Assembly: GCF_013373865.1 (NCBI RefSeq)
Contig: NC_050470.1
Location: forward strand, 3,952,373-4,016,372
Reading direction: 5' to 3'
DNA from: Monomorium pharaonis
Taxonomy: Eukaryota; Arthropoda; Insecta; Hymenoptera; Formicidae
Length of the DNA: 64,000 bases
In this document: positions 26,985 to 38,460 of the stretch, piece by piece
Layout of the letters: every line of letters starts with the position of its first letter
Numbering within the stretch: position 1 is the first letter of the stretch
Made by a program: the position numbers and the translations under genes
The notes under the pieces: model-generated
Database searches by the model: none
Told to the model about the DNA's origin: nothing
Seen by the model: only the letters and a program-made list of their open reading frames with translations

Positions 26985-29357
26985 TTAAACTAATTTGTCA
27001 ATATTTGTTACATTATTACGAAATAAGGGAGTTATCCTTCGCCCACTATGCTCTAATGTGTAAGATTCGAATGGAAAAAAGTTAGGAACCACAACAGGCA
27101 AAGGAGTTTGCATTCCAAAAATAGGTAATTGATTACGCTCGTTGTTCTCAATTATGGCGTAGCAGTAGGCTAGTTGATACATGCTTGTAATATCGGCGAA
27201 ATCGCGAACAATTTTGATATCACACATCTTCAAGGGATTTAATTTACAAGTAACAATTTTCGATATATCAAGATTTTGAAGAAATAATATCCCTGAAAAT
27301 AAAAAATGTGTTTTCAAAACTGCTGCTGTTAAATCTGTAATTTTTATACATATAATAAATATAAACTCACCATTTTTTGATTCGACAAAATACTTGTAGC
27401 TCGCAACAAATAAGTGAAAGAACGCTTGACAAACAGAGTAAAACACGGCGTGTGGTTTTCCATCATCGTTAATGTATTCCGAATTTTCTTGAGAAATGAT
27501 ATATTTGTGTATCCATTGCGTCAAATTAGACATTGTTAGTTTTACGAATCTAAAAGAAAGTAGCGTTATAATAATAAGTATGCTCTTTTCAAAGTAGGTA
27601 CTGTGTCATGTAAAATTATCAAAACTAAAATGTTGTAATAATTACACACCCAGGAGAGACAAATGAAGCAGTAGCATGTAAGCTGGAAATATAGCAAACA
27701 GCTGTTTGCCGTAGAACTGGTGCTACATTTACATCAATTACTTTATGCCATAACCAATTTGTGAACGTGTCCACGATCACGGGTCTAAAACTACAAATAT
27801 AGAACATAATGTACTGCACGTACTGACTGGCGTGCGTAGGTAATATTGCTGCTTCAAATGCGCAGAGAATATCAAAATATAGTGTCCTCAGGTTTTCGAT
27901 TTGTAGAATGTCATTGACGAAACAACAGTTATGCATATATTTAAGAAATAATTCTATGCAGGAGTCCAGCGTACGTGCAGTTGGATGAACAGTTTTTCTT
28001 TTGTCTGTATTAATGTTTGTTTTGGTTAGATTGTCATTATCAGCTATTTCATTATAGCTACAATCATCCATTACATCGTCTTCCTTATCACTGCTAGTTT
28101 CTTCACGAGGTATATTCACATCCAACATCATTAGCCTAAAAATAATTATTCTTTTATCAATAAAGACATAAAAGTATTTTCATATGAGATCCAAATTCAA
28201 TTTCGATTATTCCTTATGTCTTGATTTTATAACAAATTAATTAGAGTTTTAAAAGTTACGAGTAAAAAAGTTGTAATTTTATTTCAGGGACACATATGTC
28301 ATTAACAATTATAAAATTGAAAATTTTGTTTTCAAAGTTTTCGCCAACTTAAACTTACCTGTTAATAATGAAGACTAAAATATTTGATCTTAGCTGAGGT
28401 GCATAATTTAGAATTTGTAATAATGCATAAATATAAACTTCATGTATATAAGTGCCATGTATAATATATGGAAATTGTGATACAAGAGATTGTAGTAAAA
28501 CTTTGTTCGACCTAAAAATTTATAATGTATATATATATATGTATATATATAACAATGAGAAAAATTAATCGTTTATATAAGTTATTATTCAATCTTACAT
28601 TGGTACTACTTCCAAAATTTTATGCAGTATGTCATGTATGTGATTCAGCCTTTTTATATCCTCATCTTTAAACTGTCCAACTTCACGTTCAGTATTAACA
28701 TCTTCCGCTATAAAAATAAATATTCTTATGTCACATTTAAAATCACATTATTTGATTATTTAAGTATTGTTAAATTACTAAACATAACAATTTACCTGGT
28801 TTGAATAATTCAACTAGACGATTGAGTACGATATTTATATGAAGTGTTTGCATACACACTAAATCTTGTAAGAAGAGTTTATAAGTGGAAATCACTTCTG
28901 ATGATCTAGTTGTCCATTCAATTTGAAGAAGTACTTGAACAAATGATTCGTGTCTAAGATCTAACAAGGATATACATTGCCTCGCCTCAGTTAAAAACTC
29001 TGCTAAATCATTATCCTAAAGAAATAAGAGAAAAACTTTGAAATATCACAATGTCAATAGATCAATTGCTATATACAACATATACATCATATATATTAAA
29101 AGACTGTAAGACCCACTGGTAATCTATTTTCTATTTTTTCTGTTTATCATTACCTTTACAGCACCTTCTTTAAGCGAATATATCAACTTCTCATATTCTT
29201 TAATCCCATCGCCATTTGTAAAATTACACAATATATTTTTAACATCTTTCGGAAGTTTAAAATATATTTTGCCGGGCTGCTTAATAAACTGCTCTCTAAC
29301 TCCGCTGGTTTTAAGTATAGACGACACGCTACTGACTGTTGAGGATACGATAGACAT
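26985..29357 (-). CDS. RRN3: RRN3 / TIF-IA, RNA polymerase I initiation factor (7 coding exons, about 552 aa; one apparent frameshift)
   Basis: Bridges Pol I to the rDNA promoter complex in the nucleolus and is the growth-regulated switch of rRNA synthesis. Exons in transcript order: 29154-29357, 28796-29015, 28599-28707, 28360-28511, 27650-28135, 27371-27549, 26985-27292. Family landmarks are the HAVFYSVCQAFFHLF segment (RRN3 HEAT-repeat core), NPLKMCDIKIV, a YQLAYCYAIIENN stretch and the C-terminal FFPFESYTLEHSGRRI. An acidic, Ser/Asp-rich loop (SSDKEDDVMDD) matches the regulated loop of RRN3 proteins. The fourth exon is 152 bases and leaves the frame: it meets an in-frame TAG near 28374 and its exit phase does not fit the next exon, whereas one extra base would restore both. 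The ATG at 29357 directly follows an acceptor (TTCACAG), so an upstream ATG at 29435 is in a UTR exon or intron. Confidence 0.92.
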
Positions 29358-29540
29358 CTGTGAACATAGATAAACTGTCAAACTCTGAGAGCTCTTGACA
29401 AATTTACCTCGGCAAAGCGTCGCTTCGAATGACAATCGAAATTTTCAATCGAAATAAAACATTGTCAAATGCGCAAAATAGCAAGCAGAGCGGCAAGTGA
29501 AAGAAGGTTAAGTTCGCATTACATGAATTAGATTTTAGCC
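29358..29540 (-). promoter_or_regulatory. RRN3 5' UTR intron, first exon and promoter
   Basis: On the minus strand a donor GCCGAG|GTAAAT ends a non-coding exon at 29408, and the acceptor at 29358-29360 abuts the start codon, giving a 48-base 5' UTR intron. That is very short, though short introns are common in insects. Retaining this intron would open an alternative start 26 codons upstream (29435). The exon's 5' limit near 29460-29540 is a guess. Confidence 0.5.
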
Positions 29541-29784
29541 TACTTACATTGGTGGGAACAGTTTTCATTTTACGTAATGTACACGTAATACTCTTTTCGA
29601 CAATTGTTGTACAATCACGTGTTATTACTTGTTATTACTTTGAATGCGTATTACATCTCACATGTGAAAGAATCATTTACCATACGCTCGCGATCATCGG
29701 CAGCCACATGTTCGGTGAAACGACAAACATGGCCGATGGCCATAGGTTTATATAAAAATATAGATCGCGTAATCATCACTCATT

Positions 29785-30306
29785 AGGGCCGGTATTCATA
29801 GTCAGATCTTAAGTTCAAGAATTGTCTTAAGCAGAGAGGAACCTGAGAGCGGTCATCGCGTCGTTTTAGATGTTTTCATCCATCAGCACAAAATTTGCAC
29901 ATTGAACTACATATGTTATAGTCATCAAATATCTATGAATCCCGTAGGAATGTGTATGACTTTTTAGATCTCTTTTATGCTATGTCCACGTTTATTTGAT
30001 TCTGTGTTTTATGCTATACCCGTAAAATTTACAACTATATGCATTCATATTTTAAATGTTTTATGCAAATGTGCAATGCTGACTCTGTACAGATATAGCA
30101 AGGAACAGAACCAATATTTTATCTCGCATCACGTTTATCACATATCATTTTGTTCCACATATATGATAAAAATTCACTCACCGATTGCTGTCGCTGCTCC
30201 TGCTGCTACTGCTACATTCCTTTTCCGGAGTACCGAGTCGCTCGAATCCATCATGGATGCCACTTTCTTCTGACATCATCCTGCTATTCTCGAACCGCAC
30301 ATTAAT
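29785..30306 (+). mobile_element. Repeat element copy A (left arm of inverted pair)
   Basis: About 520 bases starting GGGCCGGTATTCATAG and ending CACATTAAT. The same element occurs in reverse orientation at 39975-40592 with matching ends, several indels and roughly 80-90% identity by eye. Near its inner end it carries a run of CTG/GCT triplets followed by TCCTTTTCCGGA. Read on the other strand this is a short ATG-initiated frame ending at a consensus donor-like GTGAGTG. No transposase domain is visible. It could be a MITE or the terminal inverted repeat of a larger element. Confidence 0.7.
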
Positions 30307-30439
30307 AACGATCGCCCGATACTTTATTCGGCACTCCCAATATTACGGATAATATATCACACACGAGTAAAACGTAAACCACGCGCGAGAATTTCACTTG
30401 GCGCGACCGTTACATTTGGAAAAATACGTTAAAAGTACG

Positions 30440-31065
30440 GCACGTTAAGACACACTGAAGTAAATCAATTCGCTCCTAGAGTTTTGTATCTCTGTATGAT
30501 TGCGCGACGACTAGTAAAGTTTCATTACTGGCACGATCGACATTCTACCGAACGGACTGCGTATCCTCCTCGAGCGAATACGCGTATACTAAAATTTTGC
30601 CTGGAACGAAAATCAACACGAAAGTGGCGTGACGTCACGTAACTGTGTACGTAACTTCGTGGAAACGCAGGCCGAGGAAAACCGTTTGAATAAAAATTAC
30701 GCGCCGAGATACAACGAACGGAGACAAATTCGTTTTGAGAATTTCGTATGCTCGCACGACGACTAGTAGCACCAGTAGCACTTCACTTAATTGGCACTCG
30801 CGATATTCTACCGAACGTATGCCGCAAACGCGGCATTACTGTAAGAACAGAATTTGCGAATACGTTTCTCTTACAAATGAATTCAAGAATCGAGCCCCGG
30901 GCAAAGTTTTCATGTGCGCGTATTCGCTCGAGGAGGGTACGCAATCCGTTCGGTAGAATGTCGATCGTGCCAATAATGAAACTTTACTAATTGTCGCGCA
31001 ATCATACAGAGATACAAAACTCTAGGAGCGAATTGATTTACTTCTGTTTAGTGTGCCTCGATTCT
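30440..31065. repeat. Inverted repeat with arms of about 130 bases
   Basis: The left arm (about 30455-30590) and right arm (about 30905-31040) are near-perfect reverse complements. Shared landmarks are AATTCGCTCCTAGAGTTTTG / CAAAACTCTAGGAGCGAATT and the CATTCTACCGAACGG block. The loop (~315 bases) has a third, diverged copy at about 30745-30830 (ACGACGACTAGTAG...ATTCTACCGAACG). The region is CpG-rich compared with its surroundings. No gene supported. Confidence 0.8.
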
Positions 31066-31860
31066 TGGTGCTTTTTTCGGGTTTTGTTTCGTGAAGTCAC
31101 ACAGCATACCACTGTTTTAAGTTCTAATTGTAAGTAAATTTTTTTTCATGTGAACGAAAATAGTGATTGAATAGGATTCCTCGAAAATCGCGTTCGGCCT
31201 ATTTGATTTTAAGTGCAAACGCTTGTCCAAAGTTTTTTCCGTCATCGAAAAAAAGCGAGGCTTCCGCTTCGATGCTTCGGATAATCGCTTCTCGGAAATC
31301 GTCGAGGCTCCGGGATGCTTGTCCGAAGTTTTTTTCGTCGTCAAAAAAAAGCGAGGCGCCACTCAGGCGCCAGTCTCCTCGACGAATTCCGAGAAACGAT
31401 TACCCGAAGCATCGAAGCGGAAACCGCAGTTCTCGGAAATCGTCCCCTCCACGATTTCCGAGCCTAACGGTTATCTTTTCTTTTTCGCCAAATCCCCGAG
31501 TCGCCCGACTCACGGTAGCCAATCAGCTACTAGCTCCGCCTACTATTTTCTCCTTCCCTCTTTCAAACGCTTCGACGACTCCGCGCGGACTGAGCTCAGT
31601 TGCCTGACGAGAGGGGGTCGGTGGGTCAGTTGTATCGCGAAGCTTCGGGAGTGAACATGTACGCTGCTCGTCTATCGAAAAAGAATATCGCGATCGCCTC
31701 GTGTGTGTGTGTGTGTGTGAGTGTGTGTGTGTGTGGTGTGAAGTGCATCGTCATTGCCTTCCTCAGGATTATCGCTGCTTTAGGATTATCTTCGCCGTTG
31801 CCTCCCTCTCTGCTTCAGGACGATCGCTGCGAACGAGAGCAGTAAGTACATTATTTTAGT
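31066..31860. repeat. Repetitive CpG-rich segment with internal direct/inverted repeats and a (GT)n tract
   Basis: Between 31200 and 31460 several ~60-base modules recur in both orientations (AAAAAAAGCGAGGC; CGAAGCATCGAAGCGG and its complement; GATTTCCGAG/CTCGGAAATC). A (GT)n run interrupted by one GA lies at 31701-31738. The segment ends with AGCA|GTAAGTAC near 31840, a good + strand donor, so 31600-31840 could be a 5' exon of an unidentified transcript or of a transposable element. Overlapping ORFs on both strands are repeat-driven. Confidence 0.5.
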
Positions 31861-31979
31861 AATACTTTTGTCTGCCCGTCCACAGCGCGCCATTATCTTG
31901 TTATCTAGTACATTATACTCCAACAGATAGTTGAAAAATTTTTTTACTTGCATACTCGCGATCTTAAAATTTTACACTC

Positions 31980-34900
31980 GCAATCATGCGAGTAACAAAA
32001 TCTTTCGACTATTTGATGGGATATAATGGCCCCGGGGTACACATTTTACTAACAGTTTTATTAAACAATTATTTTTCAACATATTTTATTCCGTCCGTCG
32101 ACACCGCATTCGCGAGTGGCGTGAAGTCCAAACAATTTCGGTTATTTTTTTTACAGTTCTCAATAGTTCTCGCACAGTTCCGACTTATTCCATTCATTTT
32201 ATTAATTAATTTTATTAATTAACTATTTTTCAACTATTTTATTTCGACCGTCGGCACCGCATTCGCGAGACGCGCAAAGTGCAAACAGTTTCGATCACTT
32301 TTTTTTTACAGTTCTCAATAATTCTCGCACAATTTCGACCTATTTCGTGCATTTTAATAACAATTCCGTTAATTAATTATTTTTAAACAATTTTCCATTT
32401 CGACTCCTGTCACTGCATTTAGCAGAGGTATGAGGTGCAAACAGATTCCGACGGGAGTCGGAATGGAAAATTGTTAAAAAATAATTAATTGGCGGAATTG
32501 TTATTAAAACGCATGGAAATGGTCGGGGCTATGTGAGAACTAGCGAAAACTGTCGTTAGAATAATGATCGAAATTTTTTCTCCTACCGTCGGCACAGTAT
32601 TCGCGAGACGCGTAAAGTGCAAACAGTTTCAATCATTATTCTTACGACAGTTTTCGCTAGTTCTCACAAAGCCCCGACCATTTCCATGCGTTCTAATAAA
32701 TAATTTTGTTATTTAATTATTTTTCAAAATTTTTTTCTCTTGCCGTCGGCACTGTATTCGCGAGACGTGCAAAGTGCAAACAGTTTCTTTTTTTGACAGT
32801 TCTCAATAGTTCTTGCACAGTTTCGACATATTTCATGCATTTTAATAACAATTCCGTTAATTAATTATTTTTAAACAATTTTCCATTTCGACTCCTGTCA
32901 CTGCATTCAGCAGAGGTATGAGGCGCAAACAGATTCCGACGGGAGTCGGAATGGAAAATTGTTAAAAAATAATTAATTGACGGAATTGTTATTAAAACGC
33001 ATGGAATAAGTCGGAACTATGCGAAAACTATTGAGAACTGTCAAATAATAATCGAAATTGTTTGCACTTCATCTCTCGCGAATGCGGTGCCGACGGCAGG
33101 AGAAAGAAATTTTGAAAAATAATTAAATAACAAAATTATTTATTAGAACGCATGGAAATGGTCGGGGCTATGTGAGAACTATCAAAAACTATCGTTAGAA
33201 TAATGATTGAATTTTTTTCTCCTACCGTCGGCACAGTATTCGCGAGACGCGTAAAGTGCAAACAGTTTCAATCATTATTCTTACGACAGTTTTCGCTAGT
33301 TCTCACAAAGCCCCGACCATTTCCATGCGTTCTAATAAATAATTTTGTTATTTAATTATTTTTCAAAATTTTTTTCTCTTGCCGTCGGCACTGTATTCGC
33401 GAGACGCGCAAAGTGCAAACAGTTTTGATCACCTTTTTTTGACAGTTCTCAATAGTTCTCGCACAGTTTCGACCTATTTCATGCGTTCTAATAACAATTC
33501 CGTTAATTAATTAATTTTAAACAATTTTCCAATCCGACTTCTGTCACTGCATTCAGCATAGGTATGAGCTGCAAACAGATTCCGACGGGAGTCGGAATGG
33601 AAAATTGTTAAAAAATAATTAATTGACGAAATTGTTATTAAAACGCATGGAATAAGTCGGAACTATGCGAGAACTATTGAGAACTGTCAAAAAATAATCG
33701 AAATTGTTTGCACTTTATCTCTCGCGAATGCGGTGCCGACGGCAGGAAAAAAAATTTTGAACAATAATTAATTAACAAAATTATTTATTAGAACGCATGG
33801 AAATGGTCGGGGCTATGTGAGAAGTAGTGAAAACTGTCGTTAGAATAATGATTAAATCTGTTTGCACCTCATACTTCTGCTGAATGCAGTGACAAGAGTC
33901 GGAAAGGAAAATTGTTAAAAATTAATTAATTGACGGAATTGTTATTAAAACGCATGGAAATGATCCGGCTATGTGAGAACTAGCGAAAACTGTCGTTAGA
34001 ATAATGATCAAATTTTTTTTTTCTACCGTCGGCACAGTATTCGCGAGATGCGTAAAGTGCAAACAGTTCGATCACTTTTCTGACAGTTCTCAATAGTTCT
34101 CGCACAGTTTCGACCTATTTTATGCGTTTTATTAACAATTTCGTCAATTAATTATTTTTTAACAATTTTTCATTTCGACTCCTGTCACTGCATTCAGCAG
34201 AGGTATGAGATGCAAACAGAGTCGATTATTATTCCTACGACAGTTTTCGCTAGTTCTCACAAAGCTTCGACCATTTCCATGCGTTCTAATAAATAATTTT
34301 GTTATTTAATTATTATTCAAAATTTTTTTCTCTTGCCGTCGGCACTGTATTCGCGAGACGCGCAAAGTGCAAACAGTTTTGATCACTTTTTTTTGACAGT
34401 TCTCAATAGTTCTCGCACAGTTTCGACCTATTTCATGCATTTTAATAACAATTCCGTTAATTAATTAATTTTAAACAATTTTCCATTCCGACTTCTGTCA
34501 CTGCATTCAGCAGAGGTATGAGCTGCAAACAGATTCCGACGGGAGTCGGAATGGAAAATTGTTAAAAAATAATTAATTGACGAAATTGTTATTAAAACGC
34601 ATGGAATAAGTCGGAACTATGCGAGAACTATTGAGAACTGTCAAAAAATAATCGAAATTGTTTGCACTTTATCTCTCGCGAATGCGGTGCCGACGGCAGG
34701 AAAAAAAATTTTGAACAATAATTAATTAACAAAATTATTTATTAGAACGCATGGAAATGGTCGGGGCTATGTGAGAAGTAGTGAAAACTGTCGTTAGAAT
34801 AATGATTAAATCTGTTTGCACCTCATACTTCTGCTGAATGCAGTGACAAGAGTCGGAAAGGAAAATTGTTAAAAATTAATTAATTGACGGAATTGTTATT

Positions 34901-37900
34901 AAAACGCATGGAAATGATCCGGCTATGTGAGAACTAGCGAAAACTGTCGTTAGAATAATGATCAAATTTTTTTTTTCTACCGTCGGCACAGTATTCGCGA
35001 GATGCGTAAAGTGCAAACAGTTCGATCACTTTTCTGACAGTTCTCAATAGTTCTCGCACAGTTTCGACCTATTTTATGCGTTTTATTAACAATTTCGTCA
35101 ATTAATTATTTTTTAACAATTTTTCATTTCGACTCCTGTCACTGCATTCAGCAGAGGTATGAGATGCAAACAGAGTCGATTATTATTCCTACGACAGTTT
35201 TCGCTAGTTCTCACAAAGCTTCGACCATTTCCATGCGTTCTAATAAATAATTTTGTTATTTAATTATTATTCAAAATTTTTTTCTCTTGCCGTCGGCACT
35301 GTATTCGCGAGACGCGCAAAGTGCAAACAGTTTTGATCACTTTTTTTTGACAGTTCTCAATAGTTCTCGCACAGTTTCGACCTATTTCATGCATTTTAAT
35401 AACAATTCCGTTAATTAATTAATTTTAAACAATTTTCCATTCCGACTTCTGTCACTGCATTCAGCAGAGGTATGAGCTGCAAACAGATTCCGACGGGAGT
35501 CGGAATGGAAAATTGTTAAAAAATAATTAATTGACGAAATTGTTATTAAAACGCATGGAATAAGTCGGAACTATGCGAGAACTATTGAGAACTGTCAAAA
35601 AATAATCGAAATTGTTTGCACTTTATCTCTCGCGAATGCGGTGCCGACGGCAGGAAAAAAAATTTTGAACAATAATTAATTAACAAAATTATTTATTAGA
35701 ACGCATGGAAATGGTCGGGGCTATGTGAGAAGTAGTGAAAACTGTCGTTAGAATAATGATTAAATCTGTTTGCACCTCATACTTCTGCTGAATGCAGTGA
35801 CAAGAGTCGGAAAGGAAAATTGTTAAAAATTAATTAATTGACGGAATTGTTATTAAAACGCATGGAAATGATCCGGCTATGTGAGAACTAGCGAAAACTG
35901 TCGTTAGAATAATGATCAAATTTTTTTTTTCTACCGTCGGCACAGTATTCGCGAGATGCGTAAAGTGCAAACAGTTCGATCACTTTTCTGACAGTTCTCA
36001 ATAGTTCTCGCACAGTTTCGACCTATTTTATGCGTTTTATTAACAATTTCGTCAATTAATTATTTTTTAACAATTTTTCATTTCGACTCCTGTCACTGCA
36101 TTCAGCAGAGGTATGAGATGCAAACAGAGTCGATTATTATTCCTACGACAGTTTTCGCTAGTTCTCACAAAGCTTCGACCATTTCCATGCGTTCTAATAA
36201 ATAATTTTGTTATTTAATTATTATTCAAAATTTTTTTCTCTTGCCGTCGGCACTGTATTCGCGAGACGCGCAAAGTGCAAACAGTTTTGATCACTTTTTT
36301 TTGACAGTTCTCAATAGTTCTCGCACAGTTTCGACCTATTTCATGCATTTTAATAACAATTCCGTTAATTAATTATTTTTAAACAATTTTCCATTCCGAC
36401 TTCTGTCACTGCATTCAGCAGAGGTATGAGGTGCAAACAGATTCCGACGGGAGTCGAAATGGAAAATTGTTAAAAAATAATTAATTGACGGAATTGTTAT
36501 TAAAACGCATGGAATAAATCGGAACTATGCGAGAACTATTGAGAACTGTCAAAAAATAATCGAAATTGTTTGCACTTTACCTCTCGCGAATGCGGTGCCG
36601 ACGGCAGGAAAAAAAAGTTTTGAAAAATAATTAATTAACAAAATTATTTATTAGAACGCATGAAAATGGTCGGGGCTATGTGAGAACTAGCAAAAACTGT
36701 CGTTAGAATAATGATTGAATTTTTTTTTTCTACCGTCGGCACAGTATTCGCGAGACGCGCAAAGTGCAAACAGTTTTGATCATTATTCTTACGACAGTTT
36801 TCGCTAGTTCTCACAAAGCCCCGACCATTTCCATGCGTTCTAATAAATAATTTTGTTATTTAATTATTTTGTAAAACTTTTCTTCTGCCGTCGGCACAGT
36901 ATTCGCGAAACGCGCAAAGTGCAAACAGTTCCGATCACTTTTTTTTGACAGTTCTCAATAGTTCTCGCACAGTTTTGACCTATTTTATGCGTTTTTATAA
37001 CAATTCTGTTAATTAATTATTTTTAAACAATTTTCCATTTCGACTCCTGTCACTGCATTCAGCAGAGGTATGAGGTGCAAACAGATTCCGACGGGAGTCG
37101 AAATGGAAAATTGTTAAAAAATAATTAATTGACGGAATTGTTATTAAAACGCATGGAATAAATCGGAACTATGCGAGAACTATTGAGAACTGTCAAAAAA
37201 TAATCGAAATTGTTTGCACTTCAGCTCTCGCGAATGCGGTGCCGACGGCAGGAGAAAAAAATTTTGAAAAATAATTAATTAACAAAATTATTTATTAGAA
37301 CGCATGGAAATGGTCGGGGCTATGTGAGAACTAGCGAAAACTGTCGTAAGAATAACGATCGACTCTGTTTGCATCTCATACTTCTGCCAAATGCAGTGAC
37401 AGGAGTCGGAATGGAAAATTGTTAAAAAATAATTAATTGTCGGAATTGTTATTAAAACGCATGGAAATGGTCGGGGCTATGTGAGAACTAGCGAAAACTG
37501 TCGTTAGAATAATGATTGAATTTTTTTCTCCTACCGTCGGCACAGTATTCGCGAGACGCGTAAAGTGCAAACAGTTTCGATCACTTTTCTGACAGTTCTC
37601 AATAGTTCTCGCACAGTTTCGATCTATTTCATGCGTTTTAATAACAATTTCGTCAATTAATTATTTTTTAATAATTTTCCATTGCGACTCCTGTCACTGC
37701 ATTCAGCAGAGGTATGAGATGCAAACTGAGTCGATTATTATTCCTACGACAGTTTTCGCTAGTTCTCACATAGTCCCGACCATTTCCATGCGTTCTAATA
37801 AATAATTTTGTTATTTAATTATTTTTCAAAATTTTTTTCGCCTGCCTGTCGTTAGAATAATGATCGAATTTTTTTCTCTTACTGTCGGCACAGTATTCGC

Positions 37901-37950
37901 GAGACGCGTAAAGTGCAAACAGTTTCGATCATTTTTTTGATCACTTTGTT
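31980..37950. repeat. Satellite-like array of alternating forward and reverse monomers (~6 kb)
   Basis: The array is built from related half-units of roughly 170-200 bases that alternate in orientation, so neighbouring monomers form palindromic dimers. Constant boxes include CCGTCGGCAC, TATTCGCGAGACGCG, AAGTGCAAACAG, GACAGTTCTCAATAGTTCTCGC, TGTCACTGCATTCAGCAGAGG and their complements. At least two monomer subtypes are recognisable: one ends in ACAATTTTCCATTTCGACTC, the other in CATGCGTTCTAATAAATAAT. Short dimer-centre palindromes such as ATTCCGACGGGAGTCGGAAT recur. No coding potential. Transcripts would fold into long hairpins. Confidence 0.93.
33564..36370 (+). repeat. Three near-identical tandem copies of a 954-bp higher-order unit
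   Basis: Markers recur at exactly 954-base spacing: GACAAGAGTC at 33891, 34845 and 35799; AGGTATGAGATGC at 34201, 35155 and 36109. Over the compared blocks the copies look identical, while the flanking array is diverged. The last copy loses identity near 36366. This implies a recent tandem amplification or an assembly-level duplication. Confidence 0.93.
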
Positions 37951-38109
37951 TTTCCGTTTTCTAACAATTTGCATATTTTTATGACTTTGTTTATACTTAG
38001 TTATTTTGATTGAGGATGCTATTACTTGGACATTCTGTTGCTGTTGCTACTTCTGAAATTCTGGTTTGTTTTCTTTTAGTAGTTTTGAAAAGTAACTTAC
38101 CGCTAAAGC

Positions 38110-38460
38110 GAAATTGGCGCATTATATCTTTATTCTTATCCAGTCGTAGTGATTTTATAATTATCTAGCTTTTCGTACTTTTCTGTCCTCCCAGGAAGGA
38201 ATTAATTTTGCTACATTTTGTTCCCCATGTTTCATTTTTTTTTTCGGCAATCTTTTTTCTAACTTTTGCTTGGGCTTTGTATTCTGTTTTATCTTTATTG
38301 ATTTTTGAGTTAAAACACTTTGTACTTATTTCTTTTTTCTGTAATGTCCTTCTCAATTTCTTCATCCAATTAATAGAGTTTCACTTATTGTTTTTTCTCT
38401 TGGTGCCCCAGTGCTTCTTCCATTGCTTCATGAATGTGAAATGAATAAAAATTTTATAAA
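38110..38460 (-). pseudogene. Decayed non-LTR retrotransposon fragment (endonuclease-RT linker)
   Basis: On the minus strand a Lys/Glu-rich segment of about 66 codons (KKLRRTLQKKE... KIAEKKNETWGTKCSKINSFLGG) resembles the linker between the endonuclease and reverse-transcriptase domains in jockey/R1-like elements, where a basic helix is followed by a W...C..IN.FLGG.K pattern. It is interrupted by stops on both sides and no RT catalytic motif is visible. The assignment rests on pattern resemblance only. Confidence 0.45.

Noticed and set aside
29124..29435. RRN3 start at 29435 (MSFEATL...)
   Set aside because: A donor at 29408 and an acceptor abutting the ATG at 29357 indicate that the intervening segment is a 5' UTR intron; MSIVSS is the more likely start.
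29977..30273. 98-codon + ORF ending in an Ala/Pro-rich stretch
   Set aside because: It lies in repeat-element copy A, antisense to the exon-like frame, and its counterpart in copy B is truncated.
31117..31654. ORFs of 81-146 codons on both strands
   Set aside because: Encoded by short direct and inverted repeats; opposing strands give mirrored Ser/Lys-rich frames.
31980..37950. CRISPR-like regularly spaced repeats
   Set aside because: Repeats alternate in orientation, whole monomers are similar with no unique spacers, and the surrounding genes are intron-containing eukaryotic genes.
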